This document shows, in pieces, positions 1-8,392 of a stretch of DNA of 19,390 bases. The DNA is taken from NCBI GenBank assembly GCA_004555245.1, contig SFIS01000056.1:1-19390 (forward strand), in the 5' to 3' direction. This DNA comes from Bacteroidales bacterium (GTDB lineage Bacteria > Bacteroidota > Bacteroidia > Bacteroidales > Bacteroidaceae). Below the pieces are notes generated by a model, which saw nothing but the letters and a program-made list of their open reading frames with translations, was not told the DNA's origin and searched no databases. Position 1 is the stretch's first letter. Each line of letters opens with the position of its first letter. The position numbers and the translations under genes were made by a program.

Positions 1-93
1 GCGGTGGACACCGTTGCCTCGGACTATGCGCTTCCCGCTATCGGGGCACGCTCGGGACTTTCACCCATTAGATTATGCCCATGTCGGGCGAAC
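1..93 (-). mobile_element. 5' end of a group IIC-like self-splicing intron (partial)
   Basis: Read on the minus strand from 93 down to 1, the sequence begins GTTCGCCCGACATGGGC, then has GGGTGAAAGTCCC (plus 54-66) and GGTGTCCACCGC (plus 1-12). The order and spacing match the start of domain I of group IIC introns as I remember them from the Oceanobacillus iheyensis intron (GTGTGCCCGGCATGGG, GGGTGAGAGTCCC, GGTGTCC). The first bases are GTTCG rather than the usual GTGYG, which is odd. Only about 93 bases are inside the window, so the rest of the ribozyme and any reverse transcriptase/maturase gene would lie to the left. The element starts exactly after the T-run of the nifJ terminator, the insertion site expected of this class. 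It could be a fragment; the window cannot tell. Confidence 0.72.
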
Positions 94-125
94 AAAAAAG
101 GAGAGAAGCGCGGGCTTCCCTCCTT
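94..125 (-). terminator. Intrinsic terminator of nifJ
   Basis: On the minus strand the stem arm at 125-114 pairs with 109-98: twelve positions with one mismatch (104 against 119) and a four-base loop at 110-113. It is followed by a run of six T (minus strand, 99-94). It lies 28 bases beyond the nifJ stop codon in the right orientation. The T-run directly abuts the intron-like sequence. Confidence 0.85.
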
Positions 126-152
126 AAGAGTGATAATGATGTATTGTACGTA

Positions 153-3100
153 TTAGTCTTCCCAGTTCTCAGCAGCCTTACGAACGTAAGACTTGTAGCG
201 GATCTGTGCCATCTTCTTGGCCTGTGCGAAGAGTTCTTCTGCCTCGGCAGGATAAGCCTTCTTCACAGAGAGGTAGCGAACCTCGCCGTCGAGGAAGTCC
301 TGGAAGAGATCCCAGTTAGGCTCTTTAGAGTCGAGAGAGAACGGATTCTTGCCCTGCTCTGCCAGTTCCGGGTTGTAGCGCCAGAGGTGCCAGTAGCCGC
401 ATTCAACGGCGCGACGCTCTTCTTCCTGTGAGCGACCCATGCCGCCCTTGATCTTCAGACCGTGGTTGATACATGGAGCGTAGCCGATGATGAGCGATGG
501 TCCGTGATATGCCTCTGCCTCGCGGAACGCCTTGAGACACTGTGCGTTGTCGGCACCCATAGCCACCTGTGCGACATATACATAGCCGTAGGTTGTGGCA
601 ATCATGCCGAGGTCCTTCTTCTTGATACGCTTGCCCTGAGCGGCGAACTGTGCGATAGCGCCGAGAGGTGTAGCCTTGGATGCCTGACCGCCGGTGTTGG
701 AGTAAACCTCAGTATCGATAACGAAGATGTTGAGGTCTTCGCCAGAAGCGATTACATGGTCAAGACCGCCGTAGCCGATATCGTATGAAGCTCCGTCACC
801 GCCGATAATCCACTGCGAACGTTTCACGAGGTAGTGGTCGAGTGTCTTCAGCTCTTTGCAAACCTCGCAGCCTGCCTCTGCACCTGCAGCAATCATAGGC
901 TTGAGGATTTCAGCGAGACGCTTTGTCTCGTCAGCGTCGTTCTGCTTCTCTATCCATTCCTGAGCGGCAGCCTTATAGTCAGCCGATGCGCTCTCAGAAT
1001 CGATGACCTGCTGGAAGAGGAATGCCACGCGCTCCTTCATCTTCTTGTTGCCCATCACCATACCGAGACCAAATTCGCAGAAGTCCTCGAAGAGAGAGTT
1101 GTCGAATGCAGGACCCTGACCCTTGGCGTTTGTTGTGTAAGGAGTTGACGGGATAGAAGCAGAGTAGATGGAAGAACATCCAGTTGCGTTGGCGATAACC
1201 TCACGGTCGCCGAAGAGCTGTGAGATGAGTTTCACATACGGTGTCTCGCCGCAGCCGGAGCAGGCTCCGGAGAATTCGAAGAGCGGAGTAGCGAACTGAG
1301 AGTTCTTCGGATTGGCCTTGATGTCCACGAGGTCCTGTTTTGAAGCCACGTTAGCCACGAGCCAATCCCAATCCTTTGCGAGTTTCTTCATATCCTCTGC
1401 ATCAGGGTTGTAAGCCACCATCTTGAGGGCTTTCTCTACTACGCCGGTCTCCTTGTTCTTCTTTCCGGGACAAACGTCAGCACAGTTGCCGCATCCGAGA
1501 CAGTCGAGAACAGAAGGCTCGATGACGAAGTGCATGCCCTTAAGCGCAGCCGGAGCTTTGATTTCCTGTGTCGGAGTGTCTATGCCGGCGAGTTCAGCGT
1601 CTGTCAGGACGAACGGACGGATGGCAGCGTGAGGACAAACGAACGAACACTTGTTACACTGGATACAGTTGTCAACATTCCATACTGGCACGAAAGCAGA
1701 TACGCCACGCTTCTCCCAGCGGGCTGTTCCGTTGTACCATGTGCCGTCAACAGTGTCGTACTTCACGAAGTCTGAAACCTTGAGGAGGTCGCCTGCCTGT
1801 GCGTTGATTGGACGAACGAGGTCCTTGACGAATGCAGGAGCTGCATCCTCTGCGACAGCGTCGTCAGGGAGATTGGCCCATGCCGGGTCAACAGCGAGCA
1901 TCTTGTACTCTCCGCCGCGGTCAACGGCAGCGTAGTTCTTGTCAACGACATCCTGTCCCTTCTTGCCGTATGACTTGACGATGAACTTCTTCATCTGCTC
2001 TACGGCGAGGTCAACAGGAATAACTTCCGTGATGCGGAAGAAAGCAGACTGGAGGATGGTGTTGGTGCGGTTGCCGAGACCGATTTCCTGTGCTATCTTT
2101 GTGGCGTTGATGTAGTAAACGGTGATGTTCTTCTCTGCGAAGATGCGCTTCACCTTGTTAGGTATGAAGTTTACGAGTTCCTCGCCCTCGAAGATTGTGT
2201 TGAGGAGGAACGAGCCGTTCTCACGGATGCCGCGTGTCACGTCGTACATGTTCAGATACGCCTGTACGTGGCAAGCCACGAAGTTAGGTGTGGTGATCTG
2301 GTATGTAGAGCGGATTGGCTCGTCGCCGAAGCGGAGGTGTGAACAGGTGAAGCCGCCTGATTTCTTTGAGTCGTAAGAGAAGTAGGCCTGACAGTGCTTG
2401 TCGGTGTTGTCGCCGATGATCTTCACAGAGTTCTTGTTGGCACCTACCGTACCGTCAGCACCGAGACCGAAGAACTTGGCCTCGTAGATAGACTTTCCGC
2501 CGAGAGCCATCTCCTCTACTGCAGGGAGGGATGTGAATGTCACGTCGTCAACGATGCCGACAGTGAAGTGGTTCTTTGGCTCGGGAAGCTCGAGGTTGTT
2601 GAATACCGAGATAATCTTTGCGGGAGTGATGTCAGCAGATCCGAGACCGTAGCGTCCGCCGACGATTACAGGACGGTTCTCCTTCTCGTAGAAAGCAGAC
2701 TTCACGTCGAGGTAGAGAGGCTCGCCCTCTGCTCCCGGCTCTTTTGTACGGTCGAGTACGGCAATCTTCTTCACTGTCTCAGGAACAGCTGAGAAGAGAT
2801 ACTTGACAGAGAACGGACGATAGAGGTGAACGGCAACCATACCTACCTTCTTGCCCTCAGCAACGAGGTGGTCGATAGCCTCGCGTGCAGCCTCTGTAGC
2901 AGAGCCCATGAGGATGATGATGTTCTCAGCGTCCTCGGCGCCATAGTAAGAGAAGTTGTGGTATTCACGACCGGTGATCTTCGAGATTTCGCCAAGGTAG
3001 TGCTCAACTACATCCGGGATGGCGTCGTAGTAAGCGTTGCAAGCCTCGCGGTGTGTGAAGAATGTCTCGGGGTTCTCTGCCGTACCGCGTGTGACGGGGC

Positions 3101-3740
3101 GCTCAGGAGTGAGTGCACGGTCGCGGAAGTTCTTGATGTCAGCCTCGTCAACGAGCGGGCGGATATCCTCCATGTCCATCACCTCAATCTTGTGATACTC
3201 GTGAGAGGTGCGGAAACCGTCGAAGAAGTTGATGAAAGGAACGTGTGTCTTGAGAGTTGCAAGGTGCGGAACAGCAGTGAGGTCCATCACTTCCTGTACA
3301 GAACCAGAGCAGAACATAGCGAAGCCGGTCTGGCGGCAAGCGTAAACATCCTGGTGGTCGCCAAAGATACAGAGAGAGTGGCTTGCGAGAGTACGGGCGG
3401 AAACGTCGAACACGCAAGGCAGAAGCTCACCTGCAATCTTATACATGTTAGGAATCATCAGCAACAGACCCTGAGAAGCGGTGAATGTTGTTGTAAGGGC
3501 ACCAGCCTGAAGCGAACCGTGAACAGCGCCTGCGGCACCGCCCTCAGACTGCATTTCCTGTACACTTACTGTCTGACCCCAGAGGTTCTTGCGACCGCGA
3601 GCCGACCAGTCGTCTGTGTGCTCCGCCATAGGAGATGACGGTGTGATAGGATAGATGGCAGCTACCTCGCTGAACATATAGCTCACGTGTGCAGCAGCCT
3701 CGTTACCATCACATGTAATGAATTTCTTTTCTTTTGCCAT
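153..3740 (-). CDS. nifJ: Pyruvate:ferredoxin (flavodoxin) oxidoreductase
   Basis: A single-chain homodimeric-type enzyme of 1195 residues, the usual family length. It converts pyruvate and CoA to acetyl-CoA and CO2 and passes the electrons to ferredoxin; it is cytoplasmic and central to anaerobic energy metabolism. The N-terminus has the pyrimidine-binding part (YPITPSSPMAEHTDDW near residue 30). Two 4Fe-4S ferredoxin motifs follow: CIQCNKCSFVCP near residue 690 and CLGCGNCADVCP near 747. The C-terminal part has SGACSGCGETPY for the third cluster and the thiamine diphosphate motif GDGASYDIGYGG...NTGGQ from about residue 980. The start MAKEKKFITCDGNEAAAHV is typical of the family. It is monocistronic here, with its own terminator, and diverges from the gene at 4145. 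Nothing looks broken. Confidence 0.97.
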   Translation of the reverse strand: MAKEKKFITCDGNEAAAHVSYMFSEVAAIYPITPSSPMAEHTDDWSARGRKNLWGQTVSVQEMQSEGGAAGAVHGSLQAGALTTTFTASQGLLLMIPNMYKIAGELLPCVFDVSARTLASHSLCIFGDHQDVYACRQTGFAMFCSGSVQEVMDLTAVPHLATLKTHVPFINFFDGFRTSHEYHKIEVMDMEDIRPLVDEADIKNFRDRALTPERPVTRGTAENPETFFTHREACNAYYDAIPDVVEHYLGEISKITGREYHNFSYYGAEDAENIIILMGSATEAAREAIDHLVAEGKKVGMVAVHLYRPFSVKYLFSAVPETVKKIAVLDRTKEPGAEGEPLYLDVKSAFYEKENRPVIVGGRYGLGSADITPAKIISVFNNLELPEPKNHFTVGIVDDVTFTSLPAVEEMALGGKSIYEAKFFGLGADGTVGANKNSVKIIGDNTDKHCQAYFSYDSKKSGGFTCSHLRFGDEPIRSTYQITTPNFVACHVQAYLNMYDVTRGIRENGSFLLNTIFEGEELVNFIPNKVKRIFAEKNITVYYINATKIAQEIGLGNRTNTILQSAFFRITEVIPVDLAVEQMKKFIVKSYGKKGQDVVDKNYAAVDRGGEYKMLAVDPAWANLPDDAVAEDAAPAFVKDLVRPINAQAGDLLKVSDFVKYDTVDGTWYNGTARWEKRGVSAFVPVWNVDNCIQCNKCSFVCPHAAIRPFVLTDAELAGIDTPTQEIKAPAALKGMHFVIEPSVLDCLGCGNCADVCPGKKNKETGVVEKALKMVAYNPDAEDMKKLAKDWDWLVANVASKQDLVDIKANPKNSQFATPLFEFSGACSGCGETPYVKLISQLFGDREVIANATGCSSIYSASIPSTPYTTNAKGQGPAFDNSLFEDFCEFGLGMVMGNKKMKERVAFLFQQVIDSESASADYKAAAQEWIEKQNDADETKRLAEILKPMIAAGAEAGCEVCKELKTLDHYLVKRSQWIIGGDGASYDIGYGGLDHVIASGEDLNIFVIDTEVYSNTGGQASKATPLGAIAQFAAQGKRIKKKDLGMIATTYGYVYVAQVAMGADNAQCLKAFREAEAYHGPSLIIGYAPCINHGLKIKGGMGRSQEEERRAVECGYWHLWRYNPELAEQGKNPFSLDSKEPNWDLFQDFLDGEVRYLSVKKAYPAEAEELFAQAKKMAQIRYKSYVRKAAENWED

Positions 3741-3998
3741 GTGTAAATAATATAAAAATGAAAATCAAATGTTTTATTCGTTAGTCAATTTGCGCTTTCG
3801 CGGCATGGGTATCACAATGTCTTGTGTTATGATAGATTTCGGTTAACACCTTATTATATATATGTGAAATCATGATTCAGGATGTTCCCTGCTTTCATCT
3901 TTTCGCATCTTATGCACCCTGTGTGGAGGCACGGGGCAATGAACGCTGTAGGTGTTTGTGTAATCATTTATAGGTATTGCTTTGTTCCTTTTATTCTG

Positions 3999-4006
3999 CA
4001 AAGTTA
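3999..4006 (-). promoter_or_regulatory. Candidate nifJ promoter, -7 box
   Basis: The plus strand reads CAAAGTTA, so the minus strand reads TAACTTTG, an exact match to the Bacteroidetes -7 element TAnnTTTG. A proper -33 TTTG box at the usual spacing is not present; only a weak ATTG lies 22 bases upstream. The call rests on the -7 box and orientation alone. Confidence 0.45.
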
Positions 4007-4132
4007 CTAATTATTATTATAATTATTACAATGATTAGTTTAAAAAACGGCATTTTTCTATTTTTTTTACAAATTAAAGTTTTTTTACCACTTTATTGTC
4101 TTGACATCTTTCAGAAATATCGGCTTTTTGCT

Positions 4133-4140
4133 TACCTTTG
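4133..4140 (+). promoter_or_regulatory. Candidate promoter of the ATP-grasp-like gene, -7 box
   Basis: TACCTTTG is an exact TAnnTTTG match. It ends only four bases before the ATG at 4145. Transcription normally starts a few bases after this box, so the mRNA would begin at or next to the start codon. The -33 region (about 4110-4113, TTCA) is a poor match. Confidence 0.5.
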
Positions 4141-4144
4141 CATT

Positions 4145-5263
4145 ATGAATGTGCATATTTTCAATCCGGAGCATGACATGGCCCTTGCTGCCAACTCCGC
4201 TTTCTGGACGGCTCCGCATGCAGGCCGCCAGCTGCGCTCAGACTTGGGGTGGCTGCCTGTCCTATGGGCAGAAGACGGTGATGTCGTTGTAGTTGACGAT
4301 GTCCGTGCTGCTGTTGCGGCGACGCGCAAGCTGAAGGTGCGCCATGCCGATGTGGAATTCTTGTCGATGGGCGACAAGAGGAGTATCGCCGAGATGATGT
4401 CCGGTGTGGAGCGGCCCGACGTGAGACCATGGGGATGGGACATAAGCGTAGCGAGCCAGCTGAGACGCGCCGGATTCGGACAATGTCCAATGCCTGACGC
4501 CGCCGCACTTGAAAAACTCCGCGCGCTGTCCGGTCGCAGCACAGCGGCAAGGCTGCTAAAACATCTGCGCGACAACGACAGCCGCCTTGTCGGCGAATCG
4601 GTGGTTGTGGAGAGCATGGCGCAGCTGTACGGATGTATGAAAGAGTGGGGGAGGATCGTGGTAAAGTCACCTTGGAGCTGCAGCGGAAGGGGCGTGCGGT
4701 ATCTCTCGGGAAATGAAGACAACATATTGAGATGGGCGGAGAAAACGTTGAGGCAATGCGGACATGTCACGGCAGAACCTTTCTATGCGAAAGTTTTGGA
4801 TTTCGGCATGGAATTCAGTATAGAAAATGGAGGAGAAGTGAGATACGACGGCTTGTCGCTCTTTTCAACCGTGGCGGGAGCATACACAGGAAACGTGCTC
4901 GCCACGGAAGCCGAGAAGATGGAGATTCTGAACAGATATATCGACACAGATACATTATCTGCAACAAGAGAGGCTATATGCCAGTGGATGGGGACTGTGG
5001 CAGGCGACTGCCATAAGGGTCCGTTCGGTGTGGACATGATGGTTGTGAGCGACGGAGAAAAGTACGACAAAGAAAAGGCACCGGCTTCTGACAGCACATT
5101 GAAGCTTCACCCTTGCGTCGAGATAAACCTCAGACGGACGATGGGGCATGTGGCGTTGGCTATCTCTCCAGACAAACCGTTGCGACAGCAGAATATGCGC
5201 ATACTGTACGAAGCCAACGCCTACCATCTCAGAATTGAGGACGACTTTGAAATGCTGTATTGA
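4145..5263 (+). CDS. Uncharacterised ATP-grasp-like protein
   Basis: A cytoplasmic protein of 372 residues with no signal peptide. The start MNVHIFNPEHDMALAAN is the one I associate with a conserved Bacteroidales family of unknown function, so the longer in-frame extension upstream was rejected. The middle and C-terminal parts read like an ATP-grasp fold: IVVKSPWSCSGRGV (171-184) looks like the nucleotide-binding lysine (K174) plus glycine-rich loop. GPFGVDMMVV (292-301, D297) and HPCVEINLRRTMGH (322-335, E326 and N328) look like the metal- and phosphate-binding acidic residues with their arginines. ATP-grasp enzymes usually join a carboxylate to an amine or thiol through an acyl phosphate; the substrate here is unknown. 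It stands alone between nifJ and the export gene, so the context gives no hint. Confidence 0.8.
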   Translation: MNVHIFNPEHDMALAANSAFWTAPHAGRQLRSDLGWLPVLWAEDGDVVVVDDVRAAVAATRKLKVRHADVEFLSMGDKRSIAEMMSGVERPDVRPWGWDISVASQLRRAGFGQCPMPDAAALEKLRALSGRSTAARLLKHLRDNDSRLVGESVVVESMAQLYGCMKEWGRIVVKSPWSCSGRGVRYLSGNEDNILRWAEKTLRQCGHVTAEPFYAKVLDFGMEFSIENGGEVRYDGLSLFSTVAGAYTGNVLATEAEKMEILNRYIDTDTLSATREAICQWMGTVAGDCHKGPFGVDMMVVSDGEKYDKEKAPASDSTLKLHPCVEINLRRTMGHVALAISPDKPLRQQNMRILYEANAYHLRIEDDFEMLY

Positions 5264-5426
5264 GCAAGCCGCACTAAAGCAAATCTTTGTTTGCCAAAAG
5301 GCGGAAGATATGCCATGCCCATACGTCGGCTGACGATGATAAAAATAACAAATTACGCCACAAACACAATATTTCAGTTTTTGTCACGTTATACACTTGA
5401 CTAACCAAAGAGAAATAATAAAGGAA

Positions 5427-7769
5427 ATGAAAAAAATACTCAGCACAGTCCTTTTCCTGTTCGTCTGCATCACAGCCATGGCACAGATGTCAGAAGAACA
5501 AATCATCAGTTATGTACAGAAGCAGAAAGAAGCAGGAAAAGACGAAAAGGAGATAGCCAAAGACCTGATAGCAAGGGGAGTATCTGCCACCAAACTCCAG
5601 CAGCTAAGCCAGAAGTACAAAAACATGAAAGGCAAGTCGTCAAACAATACGGACAACGATATCAACCGCAGCAGAATCAGCAACGGGGAGAAACGTCTCG
5701 AAGACGACGACATGACGATGATGTACGAAGAGGAGGATTCCGTGAAAATATTCGGCCACGACATCTTCCGGTCAAAGGAGTTGTCGTTTGAACCGGGCAT
5801 GAACATCGCCACACCGTCGAACTATACACTCGGTCCGGGCGACGAAGTGATTCTCGACATCTACGGAGCGTCGCAATACAGCGGCAGCTTCAATGTGTCG
5901 CCCGACGGTTGCATCACCATCCCCGACGAGGGTCCCATCTACGTGGCCGGGCTTAATGTGGCGCAGGCGCAGGCAAAAGTGAAACGCACCATCGGCGCAC
6001 ACTATCAGGATTCCAATATCAAACTGACCATCGGGCAGACGCGGGCAATCACCGTCAGTGTCATGGGTGAGGTGAAGACACCCGGCACCTACAGCATCTC
6101 TGCCTTTGCCACAGTCTTCAACGCGCTCTATCTTGCAGGAGGCGTGAACAAAATAGGCACGCTACGCGAAGTGAAGGTGTCGAGAAACGGACGTATTATA
6201 ACCACGGTGGACATCTACGACTATATCATCAACGGCAGACTGACAGGCAATGTCATGCTGCAGGACAACGATGTCATTCTCGTCGGTCCGTACTGCAGCC
6301 TGGTGAAAGCTGAGGGACACGTCAAACGCCCGATGTACTATGAAATGAAGAAAAACGAATCCTTGCAGTCGCTTCTCAACTACTGCGGCGGATTTACGGG
6401 CTACGCCTACAAAAAGAAGGTACGCATAGAGCGAATATCTGACGACGGCCTCACTGTGCATAATGTTGACGAATTTGACTTCTCTTCTTTCCATGTCGCT
6501 GACGGCGACGTCATGGTTGTGGACTCTGTCATAGAGAGATACAAGAACATGGTGAAGATAAGAGGAGCGGTGTTCAGAGAAGGACAGTATCGTCTCAACA
6601 ACAAAGTCAACAGCGTGAAGACACTTGTCGAACAGGCAGGAGGCGTACTGGAATTTGCATCGACCACACGGGCAGTGCTTCGCCGTATCTGTCCGGACCG
6701 TACATACAAAACCATCAGCGTGCCCCTTGCCGCCATACTGGACGGCACGACGCCAGACATGGTGCTGCAGAACGAAGACGAACTCTTCGTCTCATCTTTC
6801 GAAGAACTGAACAAGCAACGCAACCTCGCCATCTACGGCGAGGTGTTCAAACCAGGCATTTACAAATACTCTGAAGGCGAAACGGTTGAAGACCTCATCA
6901 CAGAAGCGGGAGGCCTGCTCGAATCGGCATCGCTACTAAATGTCGAAGTGGCACGCCGCATCTCATCGTCTCAGGACAATCTCAACGGCAAGACAATGGC
7001 GACGATTTTCTCCATTGTCCTGAAAGACGGACTGCCTATCGAAGGCGAGACAACCTTCAAACTCAAACCCTACGACATAGTGACGATACACCGCTCGCCC
7101 GATTATCAGGAACAGAAAGTGGTTCACGTCTCAGGAGAAGTGAATTACGGCGGAATGTATGTACTCTCGAATAAGGAAGAACGCCTTACCGACATACTCA
7201 AGCGTGCCGGAGGACTGACACCTAACGCATACATAAACGGTGTGCAGGTGATCAGAAAGGTGTCGCAAAAAGAACTTGACATACAGTTGATGAAACTTGA
7301 GGTGGCAAAGACAAAATCCGATTCGATAGAGATACATAACCTGCTTGACAAAACGACATATACCGTCGGTGTCGATCTGCAGAAGGCATTGGACAACCCC
7401 GGCAGCTCAAGCGACATTGTGCTTCATGAAGGAGATTCGATATATGTCCCGCAACTCAACAACGTGGTGAAGATCAGCGGCGAAGTAATGTTCCCCAACG
7501 TAGTGGCTTTCCGCGACAAGAAATCACCTTCGTTCTACATCAACCAGGCGGGTGGCATAAGCAAGAACGGGAAGAAAAGCCTTTCGTATATAGTATATCC
7601 TAACGGACAGGTCAGCAATATACGCAAGGGAAAGGTGCTGCCCGGATGCGAAATAGTAGTGCCGACAAAACCTGAAAAGAAGATCGATACGCAACGGACA
7701 TCGCTATGGCTTGCCATAGCAAGTTCTGTCGCCACCATTGCAGCAGTGCTCATAACGGCATTGAAATAG
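5427..7769 (+). CDS. Polysaccharide export protein with multiple SLBB domains (Wza-like)
   Basis: A 780-residue exported protein. Residues 1-20 form a signal peptide (MKKILSTVLFLFVCITAMAQ) with a likely signal peptidase I site after AMA. No lipobox cysteine is visible, unlike classical Wza. A charged, helical stretch follows to about residue 120. The export (PES) domain starts at YTLGPGDEVILDIYG (133). About six SLBB-type repeats follow, each opening with a G-x-V-x-x-x-G-x-Y-like strand: near residues 212, 295, 378, 468, 575 and 680. A hydrophobic helix (about 760-779) closes the protein. Related proteins form the outer-membrane part of capsule or exopolysaccharide export. The upstream in-frame TTG at 5397 would add ten residues before the signal peptide and was rejected in favour of ATG 5427, which has AAAGG just upstream. 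No Wzc/Wzz or glycosyltransferase gene is nearby. Confidence 0.88.
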   Translation: MKKILSTVLFLFVCITAMAQMSEEQIISYVQKQKEAGKDEKEIAKDLIARGVSATKLQQLSQKYKNMKGKSSNNTDNDINRSRISNGEKRLEDDDMTMMYEEEDSVKIFGHDIFRSKELSFEPGMNIATPSNYTLGPGDEVILDIYGASQYSGSFNVSPDGCITIPDEGPIYVAGLNVAQAQAKVKRTIGAHYQDSNIKLTIGQTRAITVSVMGEVKTPGTYSISAFATVFNALYLAGGVNKIGTLREVKVSRNGRIITTVDIYDYIINGRLTGNVMLQDNDVILVGPYCSLVKAEGHVKRPMYYEMKKNESLQSLLNYCGGFTGYAYKKKVRIERISDDGLTVHNVDEFDFSSFHVADGDVMVVDSVIERYKNMVKIRGAVFREGQYRLNNKVNSVKTLVEQAGGVLEFASTTRAVLRRICPDRTYKTISVPLAAILDGTTPDMVLQNEDELFVSSFEELNKQRNLAIYGEVFKPGIYKYSEGETVEDLITEAGGLLESASLLNVEVARRISSSQDNLNGKTMATIFSIVLKDGLPIEGETTFKLKPYDIVTIHRSPDYQEQKVVHVSGEVNYGGMYVLSNKEERLTDILKRAGGLTPNAYINGVQVIRKVSQKELDIQLMKLEVAKTKSDSIEIHNLLDKTTYTVGVDLQKALDNPGSSSDIVLHEGDSIYVPQLNNVVKISGEVMFPNVVAFRDKKSPSFYINQAGGISKNGKKSLSYIVYPNGQVSNIRKGKVLPGCEIVVPTKPEKKIDTQRTSLWLAIASSVATIAAVLITALK

Positions 7770-7779
7770 ATTCTATTAG

Positions 7780-7806
7780 TTGACAGGTTGACAGGTTGAC
7801 AGGTTG
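7780..7806 (+). repeat. Tandem repeat TTGACAGG, three copies
   Basis: Three perfect head-to-tail copies of the 8-mer TTGACAGG (7780-7803) are followed by TTG of a fourth. They lie just behind the stop codon of the SLBB gene and before its terminator hairpin. Short arrays of this kind recur between genes in Bacteroidales as far as I remember; the function is unknown. Confidence 0.85.
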
Positions 7807-7833
7807 CAACTGACAATACACATTATATATATA

Positions 7834-7870
7834 AAGGCTGAAACGACATACAGGTTTCAGCCTTCATTTT
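7834..7870 (+). terminator. Terminator hairpin after the SLBB export gene
   Basis: AAGGCTGAAAC (7834-7844) pairs perfectly over 11 bp with GTTTCAGCCTT (7854-7864) around a nine-base loop. The sequence CATTTTG follows, a short, imperfect T-run. It separates the export gene from greA. Confidence 0.7.
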
Positions 7871-7927
7871 GAAAACCGCTGAAAAGACAGCCGGAAGCAT
7901 AGCACACCATATTACGAACAAAAGATT

Positions 7928-8392
7928 ATGGAATACATGTCGGAAGAAGGATACAACAAGATTGTAGCCGAACTAAGAGAACTCGAAACGGTTGAACTGC
8001 CACGTGTGCGCGAGGCTATAGCAGAGGCGCGCGACCACGGCGACCTCAGCGAGAACTTCGAGTATCATGCCGCGAAACGCGAGCAAGGCAGAATCCTTAG
8101 CCGGATACGCTTCAAACAACGCATTCTCGAGAACACAAGAGTGCTCGACCCGTCACTGGTAAAGACTGATTCCGTCGGACTGCTCTCAAGAGTGGAGATG
8201 ACAAACCTCGCCAATCAGAAGAAAATGGCATATACCATAGTCAATTCGCATGAGGCTAACGTCAGCGAAGGCAGGATTTCAGTCAAGTCGCCAATCGCAC
8301 AGGCATTGAAAGGAAAGAAGGTCGGAGACATCGTCAACGTCAATGTGCCAGCCGGAATCCTCAAGCTGCGCATCGACAACATAAGCATGTAG
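7928..8392 (+). CDS. greA: Transcription elongation factor GreA
   Basis: A 154-residue protein, close to the usual GreA length of about 158. GreA enters the secondary channel of RNA polymerase and stimulates cleavage of backtracked RNA. The N-terminal coiled coil (about 1-75) carries the signature EARDHGDLSENFEYHAAKREQ (33-53), with tip acidic residues D39 and E42 matching those known to coordinate the catalytic magnesium. The C-terminal FKBP-like domain has the family ending SPIAQALKGKKVGDIVNVNVP. The start MEYMSEEGYNKI is the family start; the second Met (residue 4) is possible. No promoter box of the TAnnTTTG type is visible in the 57 bases after the preceding hairpin. Confidence 0.95.
   Translation: MEYMSEEGYNKIVAELRELETVELPRVREAIAEARDHGDLSENFEYHAAKREQGRILSRIRFKQRILENTRVLDPSLVKTDSVGLLSRVEMTNLANQKKMAYTIVNSHEANVSEGRISVKSPIAQALKGKKVGDIVNVNVPAGILKLRIDNISM

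Larger units (their letters stand above)
3741..4144. other. Divergent intergenic region between nifJ and the ATP-grasp-like gene
   Basis: This 404-bp gap has no convincing gene. It is AT-rich near 3990-4120. It holds a minus-strand promoter-like box at 3999-4006 pointing to nifJ and a plus-strand box at 4133-4140 pointing to the gene at 4145. If the first box is right, nifJ would have a leader of about 250 bases (3741 to roughly 3994). I see no recognisable riboswitch in it. Confidence 0.6.

Noticed and set aside
2826..3638. A 270-codon open frame on the plus strand opposite nifJ
   Set aside because: It lies wholly antisense to nifJ, has no recognisable domains, and is explained by the codon bias of the highly expressed gene; other antisense frames in the window are similar.
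3977..4144. Upstream extension of the ATP-grasp-like gene
   Set aside because: The extension is low-complexity, AT-rich and hydrophobic, contains the promoter box, and the family start MNVHIFNPEHD lies at 4145.
5392..5399. TACACTTG as promoter of the SLBB export gene
   Set aside because: It differs from TAnnTTTG at one fixed position and has no -33 TTTG at the right distance.
5397..5426. TTG start ten codons before the SLBB export protein
   Set aside because: It would place polar residues before a clean signal peptide; ATG 5427 is better.
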